Positions 20,274 to 30,695 of a DNA stretch of 64,000 nt are shown one piece after another; position 1 is the stretch's first letter, and each line of letters begins with the position of its first letter. The notes beneath the pieces were generated by a model. That model was given only the letters and a program-made list of their open reading frames with translations. It did not search any database and was not told the DNA's origin. Source of the stretch: Alphaproteobacteria bacterium (GTDB lineage Bacteria; Pseudomonadota; Alphaproteobacteria; UBA8366; Aestuariispiraceae); NCBI GenBank assembly GCA_033344895.1, contig JAWPMN010000001.1, positions 3,976,001 to 4,040,000 of the forward strand. Reading direction: 5' to 3'. The position numbers were made by a program, and so were the translations under genes.

Positions 20274-20302
20274 CGTATATACCGCGGAACCGGCGATGAC
20301 AA
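20274..20302 (-). promoter_or_regulatory. rpsB: Sigma70-type promoter of rpsB-tsf
   Basis: On the minus strand TTGTCA (20302-20297), a 17-base spacer and TATACG (20279-20274) give a near-consensus promoter with a start near 20267. It lies in the gap after the ABC exporter gene and leaves a leader of about 120 bases before rpsB. Confidence 0.65.
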
Positions 20303-20323
20303 GCCCTCTTCCCGGCCGCCGCC

Positions 20324-22195
20324 CTATTCCGATTTCGGACTGACCGAACGGTCCAGGGCGATTCCGTCGCCTTCCTCTCCCTCCTGCTGACGCCGCCACA
20401 TCTCGGCATAGACGCCGCCTTGGGTCAGCAGGGTCGAGTGTGTACCGCGCTCCGCAATCCGACCGGCCTCCAGAACGATGATCTCATCGGCGTCAACCAC
20501 GGTCGAAAGGCGGTGCGCAATGACAAGCGTGGTGCGCCCCCGGCTCACCTCGCGCAGGGATTTCTGGATTTCCCGCTCCGTTGCGGTGTCGAGGGCGGAT
20601 GTCGCCTCGTCGAAGAGCAGTATCTGCGGCTGTTTGAGAATGGCGCGGGCAATGGCGACGCGCTGTTTTTCGCCCCCAGACAGCTTGAGGCCGCGCTCCC
20701 CGACAGTCGTTTCATACCCGTCCGGCAGGGACTCGACGAAATCGTGGATTCGTGCCAGTCGCGCCGCTTCGCGGATTTCCTCCCGGCTCGCCCCCGGTCG
20801 TCCATAGCCGATATTGTACTCGATCGTGTCGTTGAACAGGACCGTGTCCTGCGGCACGATTCCGACCGCGGCACGCACGCTGTCCTGCGTAGCGTCCCGC
20901 AAATCGACACCGTCGATGGTCACGGCGCCCCCGACAGGATCGTAAAAACGGAACAGCAGCCTGCTGATCGTGGACTTACCGGCTCCTGACGGACCGACAA
21001 TTGCAAGCGTCTTGCCCGGCTCGACCGTGAAGTCGACGTCCTTCAGAATGGGGCGGCGCGGGTCATATCCAAAATCGACATGATGAAAACTGAGCCGCCC
21101 TTCCGGCGCACGCAGCGTTTCGGCCTTCGGCTTATCCTGCACTTCCTGCGGCACATGCAGCAGTTGGAACATGTCCTCCATGTCGGTCAGGCTCTGCCGG
21201 ATCTGGCGATAAACGAACCCCAGGAAGTTCAGCGGCAGGTAAAGCTGGATCAGGTAGGTGTTCACCAGAACGAAATCGCCCAGTGACATGGTGCCGGCCG
21301 CCACACCGTTGGCTGCCATCAGCATCAGAACCACGAGACCAAGGGCAATGATGCCGCCCTGCCCGACATTGACCACCGACAGGCTGACCGTCGAACGAAC
21401 CGCAGCGTTTTCATAGCGTTTCAGGGCACCATCGTACCGGTCGGCCTCATGCCCTTCATTGCCGAAATACTTCACTGTCTCGTAATTCAGCAGGCTGTCG
21501 ATCGCCTTGGTATTCGCGTTCGTGTCGCTGTCGTTCATTTCGCGGCGATACTTCAGCCGCCATTCCGTCACGATCAGCGTGTAGGCGATATATCCGGCGA
21601 TGGTGACAAAGGTCACCGCCGCATAGGTGATGTCGAACAGCCCCCACAGGATGACACAGACCAAGCCGATTTCCAGCAGGGTCGGCAGAATGTTGAACAG
21701 CATGAAGTTCAGGACGAATTCGATGCCTTTCACCCCCCGTTCGATGACGCGGGAAAGACCGCCTGTCTGACGCTCCAGATGGAAGCGCAGGCTCAACGCG
21801 TGCAGGTGCCGAAAGGTCTGCAGCGCGACCGTCCTGATCGCGGTCTGAGCCACACGGGCGAACAGCGCTTCGCGAATTTCCTGAAATACGACGGCAAGAA
21901 GTCGCGTCAGGCCGTATCCGACCAGCAGAGCAACCGGGATAGCCACAATCCCGGCGACAGCGGCGCCTTGTTCGCTGCCGGCGGCGTCCAGGGCATCCAC
22001 GGCGCGCTTGTAGAAGATCGGGACGATGACGTTCGCCCCCTTGGCAAGGGCCAGCGCGATCAGCGCACCGACGACACGATACCTTATATTGGGGCGCCCG
22101 GCAGGCCACAGGTAAGGCAGCATGGTACGCAGGGTCCTGAGTTGGACTCCGCGCCTGGTTTTTGCCTCGGACCCGGTTTGTGTATCAGTGGCCAT
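20324..22195 (-). CDS. Atm1-type ABC exporter, fused permease and ATPase
   Basis: 623 residues; a half-transporter that would act as a homodimer. Six membrane helices span about residues 35-330. The ATPase domain has Walker A (GPSGAGKST), the signature LSGGEKQRVAIARAI, Walker B (ILLFDEATSALD) and an H-loop (VIAHRLSTV). Overall similarity is to the Atm1/ABCB7/HMT group, which exports glutathione-linked sulfur or metal species and is near-universal in alphaproteobacteria. The substrate is inferred from the family. It is a single gene with a 184-base upstream gap. Confidence 0.88.
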   Translation of the reverse strand: MATDTQTGSEAKTRRGVQLRTLRTMLPYLWPAGRPNIRYRVVGALIALALAKGANVIVPIFYKRAVDALDAAGSEQGAAVAGIVAIPVALLVGYGLTRLLAVVFQEIREALFARVAQTAIRTVALQTFRHLHALSLRFHLERQTGGLSRVIERGVKGIEFVLNFMLFNILPTLLEIGLVCVILWGLFDITYAAVTFVTIAGYIAYTLIVTEWRLKYRREMNDSDTNANTKAIDSLLNYETVKYFGNEGHEADRYDGALKRYENAAVRSTVSLSVVNVGQGGIIALGLVVLMLMAANGVAAGTMSLGDFVLVNTYLIQLYLPLNFLGFVYRQIRQSLTDMEDMFQLLHVPQEVQDKPKAETLRAPEGRLSFHHVDFGYDPRRPILKDVDFTVEPGKTLAIVGPSGAGKSTISRLLFRFYDPVGGAVTIDGVDLRDATQDSVRAAVGIVPQDTVLFNDTIEYNIGYGRPGASREEIREAARLARIHDFVESLPDGYETTVGERGLKLSGGEKQRVAIARAILKQPQILLFDEATSALDTATEREIQKSLREVSRGRTTLVIAHRLSTVVDADEIIVLEAGRIAERGTHSTLLTQGGVYAEMWRRQQEGEEGDGIALDRSVSPKSE

Positions 22196-22379
22196 AGGGG
22201 AATCTTTGAAGGAAACGAATTAGTGTACTTTTAAGATGGCAGGCCGGTCGGCAAAAGCAATGTCGAATAATTCTCCGTCAGATTTCCCCATTCCGTCCCC
22301 CTGTGATCCGATTGCATTCGCCGGACCCGGGCGATAGCCTCGCACCCGATTCACGCGTCGATTTCGGGAGGTTTCCGCC

Positions 22380-23213
22380 ATGGCTATCAAGACCCTGCTC
22401 GTCCATCTTGCACCGGATCCCGATTGCGACAACCGGCTCAAGGTGGCGGTCGGCCTGGCGAGCAAGCTGGACGCCCATCTGCTGGCGCTCTACGTCGCGA
22501 CGCCGGTCCACCTTCCGCCCGGTGCCGAAGGACGCGGTGCCTCTGCATTGTATCTTCAGGAAGCCAGGGAACGTGCCAGGGAGAAATCGACGGCGATCAA
22601 GTCGCGTGTCGAAGAAGTCTGTGCGGCCGCCAATGTCTCTCACGAATGGATCTATGGCGAGGAAGATCACCTCGACACCTTGCTGGATGAAGTTCACCAC
22701 GTCGACATGACCGTCGTGAACCAGGTTGGCTTCGACAGTTTCGAGGACCGGTTGATGTACCAGATGCCGGAAAAGCTGGTCATGGGAGCCGGCGGACCGG
22801 TTCTGGTGATTCCGAAAGGCATGACCGAATTCGATCTGGATACGGTCGGAACGATCCTGGTGGCCTGGACCTACTCGAAGGAAGCCATCCGGGCCCTGCG
22901 CGATTCCCTGCCGATGCTGACCAAGGCGAAGTCCGTACATCTGCTGACCTGCGGTTCAGACCGGCAGGTGGCTTCGGAATCCGCCAACCGGGTTGTCGAC
23001 TACCTGAAGCGGCATGGCGTCGAAGTCTCACAGATCTCCCAGGCGCAATCCGGGCACGCCGGGGAGGAGATTCTGCTGACGGCTGAGGCGGTGAAGGCCG
23101 AAATGGTCGTCATGGGCGCCTACGGGCACACGTCCTTCCTGGACAAGCTGTTCGGGTCCGCCAGCCGCTACGTGATTGGCCACACCCATATTCCCCTGCT
23201 GATGTCGCACTGA
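22380..23213 (+). CDS. Tandem-domain universal stress protein
   Basis: 277 residues with two Usp domains (about 1-145 and 150-277). The second ends with the ATP-binding motif G-2x-G-9x-G-S seen in GAYGHTSFLDKLFGSAS. The first domain looks degenerate there. E. coli UspE has a similar tandem layout. The ATG at 22380 is preceded by GGGAGG. It stands alone, divergent from the ABC exporter and convergent with the antiporter gene. I see no FNR-type box upstream. Confidence 0.88.
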   Translation: MAIKTLLVHLAPDPDCDNRLKVAVGLASKLDAHLLALYVATPVHLPPGAEGRGASALYLQEARERAREKSTAIKSRVEEVCAAANVSHEWIYGEEDHLDTLLDEVHHVDMTVVNQVGFDSFEDRLMYQMPEKLVMGAGGPVLVIPKGMTEFDLDTVGTILVAWTYSKEAIRALRDSLPMLTKAKSVHLLTCGSDRQVASESANRVVDYLKRHGVEVSQISQAQSGHAGEEILLTAEAVKAEMVVMGAYGHTSFLDKLFGSASRYVIGHTHIPLLMSH

Positions 23214-23268
23214 TCATCCGCCCCGGCGGGCTGGGTGCGGCCATGCCCATCGGACGGTTATGCGCGTC

Positions 23269-24723
23269 CTAAAGGAAGAACAGGAACGTCACCACGACGA
23301 AGATGGGCAGCAGGATCAGGCCGGACCAGGCCATGTAGCCAAAGAAGCTGGGCATCGCGATACCCCGTTCTTCGGCAATCGAACGGACCATGAAGTTCGG
23401 CGCGTTCCCGATATAGGTATTTGCCCCCATGAAGACCGCGCCAGCTGAAATCGCCAGCAAGGTGGTCGACAATTCGTTCATCAGAACCTGGGCATCACCA
23501 CCGGCGGTGTTGAAGAACACCAGATAGGTCGGCGCATTGTCCAGGAAGCTGGACAGAATCCCGGTCGCCCAGAAATACATCGCATTCACCGGCTCGCCAT
23601 CTTTGGAAACCAGGGAAACGATCGGTTCCAGCGCACCATCGGTTCCCGCCTTCAGAATCGCGATAGCCGGAATGATCGTCATGAAAATGCCCGCGAAGAG
23701 CTTGCCGACCTCGACGATCGGAAACCAGCTGAACCCGTTCGCCCGGCGGCTTTCGATGGAGGTCAGATGCCAAGACAGCCCGGCCAGCCCGATCAGGGCC
23801 AGATCACGGACGATGTTCTGAAGCTTTACATCCACATGATAGATTTCGAAGGCGATCCCGGTTTTCCAGATGCCGGACATCAGAACGGCACCGATGACGC
23901 CGACCAGAAGCAGGATGTTGATCCCGCCTTCGATCCCCAGCGGATGGGTCTCCTCGTTCTCCTTGGGCAGACCGACCTGCGACCCGGCCTTGCGTTCTTT
24001 CGCAAACAGGATCGAATCCGCGATGTAGTAGCCAATCAGAAGCACGATGGACACGCAAAGCATCGGCACGAACATTTCCGTCGTCGGCCAGAAGAACGAA
24101 ACCCCCTTGAGGAAACCGAGGAACAGCGGCGGGTCGCCAAGCGGCGTCAACGAGCCCCCGATATTCGCCACCAGAAAGATGAAGAACACCATGGTATGGA
24201 CCTTGTGTTTGCGGTCCTCATTGGCGCGGATCAGCGGCCGAATCAGAAGCATGGCCGCTCCCGTCGTGCCCATCCAGCTGGCTATCACGGTTCCGATCAG
24301 CAGGATTCCCGTATTCACTGCCGGTGTTCCGGCCAGATACCCCTTCACCCGGACGCCACCGGCAACCGTGAACAGCGACAGCAACAGAATGATGAACGGC
24401 AGATATTCCAGGAACAGGACGTGGACGACCTCGTAGAGGGCCAGATTGAAGCCGTACACGAGGGTGAACGGAACCAGGAACAACAGCGCCCAAACCGCTG
24501 AAATCTTTCCAAAATTATGATGCCAGAAATGCGGCGCGACGAGCGGAAAGATGGCAATGGAAAGCAGCATGCCGACAAAGGGCACGACCCAGATCAGCCC
24601 CATGGAAGCCCCGTCGAGATGCGGGGCGCCGGGGGCGGCCGCAAGCGCGGACTGACCAAATCCGAACGAAGAAAACAGCAGAGCCGAGACGAATACGGTG
24701 GCGGCGGATCGGAGCATCGGCAC
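23269..24723 (-). CDS. NhaD-type sodium/proton antiporter
   Basis: 484 residues with about twelve hydrophobic segments after a signal-like N-terminus. The sequence belongs to the ion-transporter superfamily that includes NhaD and the citrate/arsenite carriers. Characteristic stretches are NIGGSLTPLGDPPLFLGF and, near the C-terminus, MGANTYIGNAPNFMVRSIAE, related inverted-repeat ion-binding loops. Na+/H+ exchange is the usual family role. I cannot exclude an organic-anion substrate from sequence alone. Confidence 0.78.
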   Translation of the reverse strand: MPMLRSAATVFVSALLFSSFGFGQSALAAAPGAPHLDGASMGLIWVVPFVGMLLSIAIFPLVAPHFWHHNFGKISAVWALLFLVPFTLVYGFNLALYEVVHVLFLEYLPFIILLLSLFTVAGGVRVKGYLAGTPAVNTGILLIGTVIASWMGTTGAAMLLIRPLIRANEDRKHKVHTMVFFIFLVANIGGSLTPLGDPPLFLGFLKGVSFFWPTTEMFVPMLCVSIVLLIGYYIADSILFAKERKAGSQVGLPKENEETHPLGIEGGINILLLVGVIGAVLMSGIWKTGIAFEIYHVDVKLQNIVRDLALIGLAGLSWHLTSIESRRANGFSWFPIVEVGKLFAGIFMTIIPAIAILKAGTDGALEPIVSLVSKDGEPVNAMYFWATGILSSFLDNAPTYLVFFNTAGGDAQVLMNELSTTLLAISAGAVFMGANTYIGNAPNFMVRSIAEERGIAMPSFFGYMAWSGLILLPIFVVVTFLFFL

Positions 24724-24804
24724 GGTGTTTCCAAGCTGATTCGAAGGAAGGGCCCAGGGTCCGAAACACGGACCCCTCGTCCATAATACCCTGTCGCGGC
24801 AAGA

Positions 24805-26079
24805 TCAAGGCGGGCTCTTCGTCCCGTCCTGCGCCCTGGCGTCCTCGTCCGGCTGCGGTGCAGCATCGGCTCTGGGATCGAGTTCGAAAGCCATGGGAGT
24901 GGACTTCGGAACGGCCTGAAATCCCTCCGGGGCCGGTTCGGCCCGCTCGGGACGCTGCCGCATACGCCACAGGATGAAGAGAGCGATTCCCGCATGGACG
25001 GATGCCGTCCACCAGAACAGGGCCTGGTGCCCGAACGCATCCATCAGCGCCGCGCCGGGCATCGCACCGATCAGGGCACCGACCCCGTACAGCAGTAGCA
25101 GACCGCCGCTCACGGATACGAAATCTTCCGGCCCCGCCTTGTCGCCGGCATGTGCGACGAGCATGGCATAGATCGATTGCGCGAAGGCGCCGTAGACGGC
25201 CGCGATGGACAGGATTAGGAGCACACCGTCGGAGAAGGACATCATCAGCCCGAGCGCACTGGCGCCAAAAAAGCAGCCGACTATCGGAATGCGTCGGTCA
25301 ATTCGGTCGGACAGCCAGCCAATGGGCCACTGCAGAACGGCATTCCCGAGTATGACCGAGGTGATCAACATGCCGACCGTTTCGGTCGACAATCCGATTC
25401 CCTGGGCAAAGAGCGGCGCCAGGCTCCAGAATGCCCCATTTGCCAGACCGACACCGAGACTGCCCAGCGTGGCAACAGGGGATGTCTCATAGAGTCGACG
25501 CAGGTTCAGGCTGGCCGTGCGCAGCGGCGTCGGCGACGGAGAGGTGGTCACAGCGATCGGCACAAGCGATAGGCAGATCGCAATCGCCGCCACAAGGAAC
25601 AGCGTGACTTCCTTTGCCGGGATGAACAGAAACACCTGCTGGCTGAGGGCCTGGGCGGCGATATAAACCAAGGTATAGATTGCCAGCACGCGGCCGCGGT
25701 TGCCCTGCCCGGCCTTTTCGTTCAGCCAGCCTTCGACGATCATCAACAACCCTGATCCCGCAAGGCCGTAGACGAAACGCAGCACGATCCACGGGGCCGG
25801 TTCGAGAAACAGCGCGAAGCCGAGTGTCGTGCTGGCGGTTATCGCGGCAAGCGCGCCGAAGGCACGAATATGGCCCACACGCTGAACCAGCCAGGGCGTC
25901 AATCTGCAACCGAGTATGAAGCCAATGAAATAGCCGGTGCCCATGCCGCCAACGAAGATCGCGTCGAAACCTTCCTGCCCGGCCCGGACAGGCAGAAGCG
26001 TGCCCATCATCGTATTGCCCCCGTATAGCAGGGCGATGGACAGCAGAATGGCGGCTATGGACCCGTAGATACCGGGCAT
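24805..26079 (-). CDS. Major facilitator superfamily transporter, YcaD-like
   Basis: 424 residues with about twelve membrane helices. LSDRIDRRIPIVG is the MFS loop 2-3 type motif, here repeated at the start of the second half. The first half carries VEGWLNEKAGQGNRGRVLA, a feature I associate with the YcaD group of unknown substrate. The C-terminal 30 residues are a hydrophilic proline/aspartate-rich tail. It lies 81 bases after the antiporter start on the same strand; shared function is not evident. Confidence 0.8.
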   Translation of the reverse strand: MPGIYGSIAAILLSIALLYGGNTMMGTLLPVRAGQEGFDAIFVGGMGTGYFIGFILGCRLTPWLVQRVGHIRAFGALAAITASTTLGFALFLEPAPWIVLRFVYGLAGSGLLMIVEGWLNEKAGQGNRGRVLAIYTLVYIAAQALSQQVFLFIPAKEVTLFLVAAIAICLSLVPIAVTTSPSPTPLRTASLNLRRLYETSPVATLGSLGVGLANGAFWSLAPLFAQGIGLSTETVGMLITSVILGNAVLQWPIGWLSDRIDRRIPIVGCFFGASALGLMMSFSDGVLLILSIAAVYGAFAQSIYAMLVAHAGDKAGPEDFVSVSGGLLLLYGVGALIGAMPGAALMDAFGHQALFWWTASVHAGIALFILWRMRQRPERAEPAPEGFQAVPKSTPMAFELDPRADAAPQPDEDARAQDGTKSPP

Positions 26080-26144
26080 GGGGAACTCCGGTTCGCTGAT
26101 TTGCGATCAGCCTACCGAACGATTGGCCGGCGGGCCAGACAGGT

Positions 26145-26657
26145 TCAGCGGCGGGCGACCGGCTTTGCGGTCGGGACCCACTTCTTCAGGATCCGGCCAT
26201 CGGAGGTTTTCACCTGGCTGCCTATGTCTGGTTTGCTGGTGAAATGCTTCGCAATTGTTTCGAACGGTATTACCGTGCCCGGCTCCTTCCGGTACGCACG
26301 GCGATAGACTTCGTTGTGGCTCATCATCCGGTTCAGATAGTCGGGCGAGTGATGGCCATATTTCCGCCAGATGCGGGACAGGAAGTTCTCGGCCTCCGGC
26401 TTCATCCGGTGCTGCGCGATGGGCGGACGGCTGTCCTCGAAGATATGAAAAACGGTAGGTTCGGTCGGTCCGGTCTCGCCGGCGACGAAGGTCGCAGGCA
26501 TCAGCATGCGACCGTGATTCTCCGCGGCATAGAGTGCCTGCGCGATCCACAGCAACCGCTGGAGTTTCTGGGCAGGCAGATGCAGTTCGTCCCGACGACT
26601 CTGGTCGAAGAACCAGAGAGCGACATCCAGGGTCGATCCGACTACCGGAACCGTCAT
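26145..26657 (-). CDS. Panacea (DUF4065/SocA)-like domain protein
   Basis: 170 residues, basic. The N-terminal half follows the Panacea pattern: a helix starting LPAQKLQRLLWIAQALY, then a long loop with MPATFVAGETGPTEPTV in place of the usual 'aW..GPv.P.v'. Panacea domains act as antitoxins or as proteolysis adaptors such as Caulobacter SocA. No toxin-like partner is adjacent: MFS lies downstream and coxG is divergent. The C-terminus (KTSDGRILKKWVPT) is unfamiliar. The domain call is from memory of the pattern and is moderate. Confidence 0.55.
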   Translation of the reverse strand: MTVPVVGSTLDVALWFFDQSRRDELHLPAQKLQRLLWIAQALYAAENHGRMLMPATFVAGETGPTEPTVFHIFEDSRPPIAQHRMKPEAENFLSRIWRKYGHHSPDYLNRMMSHNEVYRRAYRKEPGTVIPFETIAKHFTSKPDIGSQVKTSDGRILKKWVPTAKPVARR

Positions 26658-26767
26658 AACCGTTATAACCCTCTCTCGATTTCCAAAATCCTTTTCACTT
26701 GATATAGCAGGGCCGGTGCCTCAGATCGAATGCGCCGCGCCGAACCACAGAGAAAAGGAACCCCGTC

Positions 26768-27535
26768 ATGGACATGCAAGGCGAATACCGGATTCCGGCG
26801 TCCCGCGAAACCGTATGGGATGCGTTGAACGATCCGGAGGTTCTGAAGGCCTGCATCTCCGGCTGCGAATCGCTGGAGCGAACCGAGGACGGTGGTTTCG
26901 AGGCGACCGTCAAGGCCAAGGTCGGCCCGGTCAAGGCGACCTTCAAGGGCGCGGTACGGCTGGAAAACGTCAATCCGCCGGAAAGCTACACCATCGTCGG
27001 TGAAGGCAAGGGCGGCGCGGCCGGTTTCGCCAAGGGCGGTGCCGACGTCAAACTGACCGAGGATGACGGCGAAACGATCCTGAACTACACGGTCAACGCT
27101 CAGGTCGGCGGAAAGCTGGCCCAGATCGGGGCGCGGCTGGTGGATTCCACGGCCAAGAAATACGCCACCGATTTTTTCGAGAAATTCGTTGAAATCGTGA
27201 ACGACCGTGAGGCCGAAAACCGGGAAGTGGTCGCAGAGACGCCCGCTCCCGAACCCGAAACTCCCCCGCAAGCGGACCCGGAGGCACAGCCCGAGACCGG
27301 CCCCGAATCCAATGCGACATTGGGAAGTGCGGAAGATTCGGCAACGACCGCCTCCCATGCCACCCAGGACACCCGCGATGACATTGCGCGGGCGGCGATC
27401 GACGCGGTTGATGCAACCAAGGCGAAACGAAAGGGGCTGTCACCCTTCCAGTGGATCCTGCTGCTTGTCGCGGTTCTGGCAGGGTTGACCCTGCTGTTCG
27501 GCGGCGGCGGCCCGACGACCGGCACCGGCGGGTAA
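26768..27535 (+). CDS. coxG: CoxG-like SRPBCC protein with membrane anchor
   Basis: 255 residues. Residues 1-145 form an SRPBCC (START-like) lipid or ligand pocket typical of CoxG (GEYRIPASRETVWDALNDPEVL). Residues 150-230 are an acidic proline/glutamate/threonine linker. Residues 232-250 form a single C-terminal membrane helix (FQWILLLVAVLAGLTLLF). CoxG accompanies carbon monoxide dehydrogenase-type enzymes, ties them to the membrane, and in an actinobacterial case has been proposed to deliver quinone. It lies 167 bases upstream of coxS on the same strand. AAAGGA precedes the ATG. Confidence 0.85.
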   Translation: MDMQGEYRIPASRETVWDALNDPEVLKACISGCESLERTEDGGFEATVKAKVGPVKATFKGAVRLENVNPPESYTIVGEGKGGAAGFAKGGADVKLTEDDGETILNYTVNAQVGGKLAQIGARLVDSTAKKYATDFFEKFVEIVNDREAENREVVAETPAPEPETPPQADPEAQPETGPESNATLGSAEDSATTASHATQDTRDDIARAAIDAVDATKAKRKGLSPFQWILLLVAVLAGLTLLFGGGGPTTGTGG

Positions 27536-27702
27536 TTCGCTACCGCACTCACCGGCGGGCGCTGATATCGGAAAAAGTCATAGGGAATTCACAAAACCCC
27601 TTCTCCGAGTACCCTTGACCCGCTACGAACGGCGCTCCAAACTCCCTGCCTGAGAAGGCGGCCTTGTCGAGGCTGTCCCGCCTGCACAGGGAGGATAACT
27701 GC

Positions 27703-28191
<489 letters not shown>

Positions 28192-28290
28192 CGCGCCGCC
28201 AATGCCGAATTCACGCGCGCAGGGGCCGGACGCCATGACGTCACACAGAAGCCTCGCGCCGCAACAGGGACTTCTTTCGGGAGAAACGTC

Positions 28291-30669
28291 ATGAGTGCTA
28301 CCGGAATCGGTGCTTCGGTAAAGCGTAAGGAAGATTTCCGCTTCCTGACCGGCCGCGGCAATTACACGGACGATATCAATCAGCCGGGCCAGACCTACGG
28401 CTATATCCTGCGCAGCCCGCACGCCCATGCGAAGATCAACGGCATCAACACCGATGCGGCTAAGGCCGCAAAGGGCGTGATCGCCGTCTTCACCGGCGCC
28501 GACATGGAAGGTGTCGGCGGCATTCCCTGCGGCTGGGGTGTCAACAACAAGGACGGCAGCCCGATGAACGAGCCGCCGCACCCTGCCCTTGCGGTCGGCA
28601 AGGTCCGTCATGTCGGCGACCAGGTCGCGATTGTGGTGGCCGAGACATATGCCCAGGCCAAGGACGCGGCGGAACTGATAGAAGTCGACTATACGGAACT
28701 GCCGGCCGTGGCGCACATGGAAGCGGCTCTGGCAGATGGCGCGCCGCTGGTCCATGACGATGCCGCACCGGGGAACCTCTGCTATGATTGGGAGCTTGGC
28801 GACGAGGCCGAGGTCGACGCGGAGTTCAAGAATGCCGCCCATGTCGTTTCCATCGACCTGACCAACAACCGCCTTGTCCCGAATGCCATGGAGCCGCGGG
28901 CGGCCATCGGCGACTACAACAAGGGAACGGGCGAATACACGCTCTATACGACCAGCCAGAACCCGCATGTGATCCGGCTTCTGATGGGCGCCTTCGTCCT
29001 GCAGATTCCGGAACATAAGCTGCGGGTCGTCGCGCCCGATGTCGGCGGCGGTTTCGGCTCCAAGATTTATCACTATGCGGAGGAAGCCATCGTCACCTGG
29101 GCCGCGGGCAAAGTACGCCGGCCGATCAAATGGGTGGCCGAACGCTCCGAGAGCTTCCTGTCGGACGCCCATGGCCGGGATCACATTTCCCATGCGGATC
29201 TGGCCATCGATGCCGACGGCAAGTTCCTGGGACTGAAGGTCTACACGAAGGCGAATATGGGGGCATATCTGTCCACATTTTCGACCTGCGTGCCGACCTA
29301 TCTCTATGCGACGCTGCTGGCCGGCGTCTACACGACGCCGAAAATCTATGCCAATGTGAAGGCGATCTTCACGAATACCGTGCCGGTCGATGCCTATCGG
29401 GGGGCAGGACGCCCGGAAGCGACCTATCTGCTGGAGCGTCTTGTCTCCAAGGCAGCACGCCAGCTCGGTATGGATCAGGTCGAAATTCGCCGGAAGAACT
29501 TCATTCCCGCCGACGCGTTCCCCTATCAGACACCGGTTGCCCTGACCTATGACAGCGGCAACTACGAGGCCACGCTCAAGAAGGCGATGGAACTGTCCGA
29601 TTGGAACGGGTTCCCGGCCCGCAAGACGGAGGCCGCCGGGCGCGGAAAACTGCGCGGAATCGGTATTTCGACCTATCTCGAGGCCTGCGGCATCGCCCCG
29701 TCGGCGGTCGTCGGCTCTCTCGGTGCCCGTGCCGGCCTGTTCGAAAGCGCGAATGTCCGCGTGCATCCGACCGGCTCGGTGACGATCTATACCGGGTCCC
29801 ACAGCCATGGTCAGGGGCACGAGACGACCTTTGCGCAGCTGGTGTCCGAGACCCTGGGCATTCCGCTGGAGAATATCGACATCGATCACGGTGATACCAA
29901 CCGCATCGCTTTCGGGATGGGCACCTATGGATCGCGGTCGCTGGCGGTCGGTGGTGAAGCCATCATGAAGGCCCTGGGCAAGGTCATCGACAAGGCCAGC
30001 AAGATCGCCGCCCATCTGATGGAGGCCTCGCCGGAGGACGTCGAGTTCAAGGACGGCAAGTTCACCGTCGCAGGGACGGACAAGGAGGTCGATTTCGGCA
30101 CCGTGGCGCTGACCGCCTATGTACCGCACAACTTCCCGCATGAAACATTGGAACCGGGGCTGGAAGAAAACGCCTTCTATGATCCGATGAACTTCACCTA
30201 TCCCGGCGGATGCCATATCTGCGAAGTTGAGATCGATCCGGATACCGGCGTGACGGAAATCATCAACATGACCGCCGTCGACGATGTCGGCCGCGTCATC
30301 AACCCGATGATCGTCGAGGGTCAGATTCACGGCGGTCTTGCCCAGGGGATCGGGCAGGCACTGCTGGAATCCTGCGAGTATGACGAAAGCGGGCAGCTGA
30401 TTTCCGGGTCCTACATGGATTACTGCATGCCGCGGGCCGACAACCTTCCCGGGTTCCAGGCAACGACGGAGAGTACACTTTGCGCGCATAACTCTCTGGG
30501 CGTGAAAGGGTGCGGCGAAGTCGGAGCCATCGGCTCCCCGCCGGCAGTAATCAATGCGGTGCTCGATGCACTGGCGGAGCGGGGTGTCGAGGACATCTCA
30601 ATGCCCGCAACGCCGCAGAAGGTTTGGCAAGCGATCCAGTCCGCCAGTGTCCCGGCCGCGGCCGAGTAA
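28291..30669 (+). CDS. coxL: Form II CO dehydrogenase-like molybdenum subunit
   Basis: 792 residues; the catalytic subunit binding molybdopterin cytosine dinucleotide. The active-site loop is A368-Y-R-G-A-G-R374. This is the form II signature, not the AYxCSFR of proven CO oxidisers, so CO oxidation is not assured and the substrate may be another aldehyde or purine-like molecule. The catalytic glutamate lies in GCGEVGAIG (E743). MCD-binding glycine-rich stretches are intact ([24 protein letters not shown]). The S-L-M order also fits form II. Confidence 0.9.
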   Translation: MSATGIGASVKRKEDFRFLTGRGNYTDDINQPGQTYGYILRSPHAHAKINGINTDAAKAAKGVIAVFTGADMEGVGGIPCGWGVNNKDGSPMNEPPHPALAVGKVRHVGDQVAIVVAETYAQAKDAAELIEVDYTELPAVAHMEAALADGAPLVHDDAAPGNLCYDWELGDEAEVDAEFKNAAHVVSIDLTNNRLVPNAMEPRAAIGDYNKGTGEYTLYTTSQNPHVIRLLMGAFVLQIPEHKLRVVAPDVGGGFGSKIYHYAEEAIVTWAAGKVRRPIKWVAERSESFLSDAHGRDHISHADLAIDADGKFLGLKVYTKANMGAYLSTFSTCVPTYLYATLLAGVYTTPKIYANVKAIFTNTVPVDAYRGAGRPEATYLLERLVSKAARQLGMDQVEIRRKNFIPADAFPYQTPVALTYDSGNYEATLKKAMELSDWNGFPARKTEAAGRGKLRGIGISTYLEACGIAPSAVVGSLGARAGLFESANVRVHPTGSVTIYTGSHSHGQGHETTFAQLVSETLGIPLENIDIDHGDTNRIAFGMGTYGSRSLAVGGEAIMKALGKVIDKASKIAAHLMEASPEDVEFKDGKFTVAGTDKEVDFGTVALTAYVPHNFPHETLEPGLEENAFYDPMNFTYPGGCHICEVEIDPDTGVTEIINMTAVDDVGRVINPMIVEGQIHGGLAQGIGQALLESCEYDESGQLISGSYMDYCMPRADNLPGFQATTESTLCAHNSLGVKGCGEVGAIGSPPAVINAVLDALAERGVEDISMPATPQKVWQAIQSASVPAAAE

Positions 30670-30695
30670 CCGGCGGAGGATGAAAGGATAAGAAA

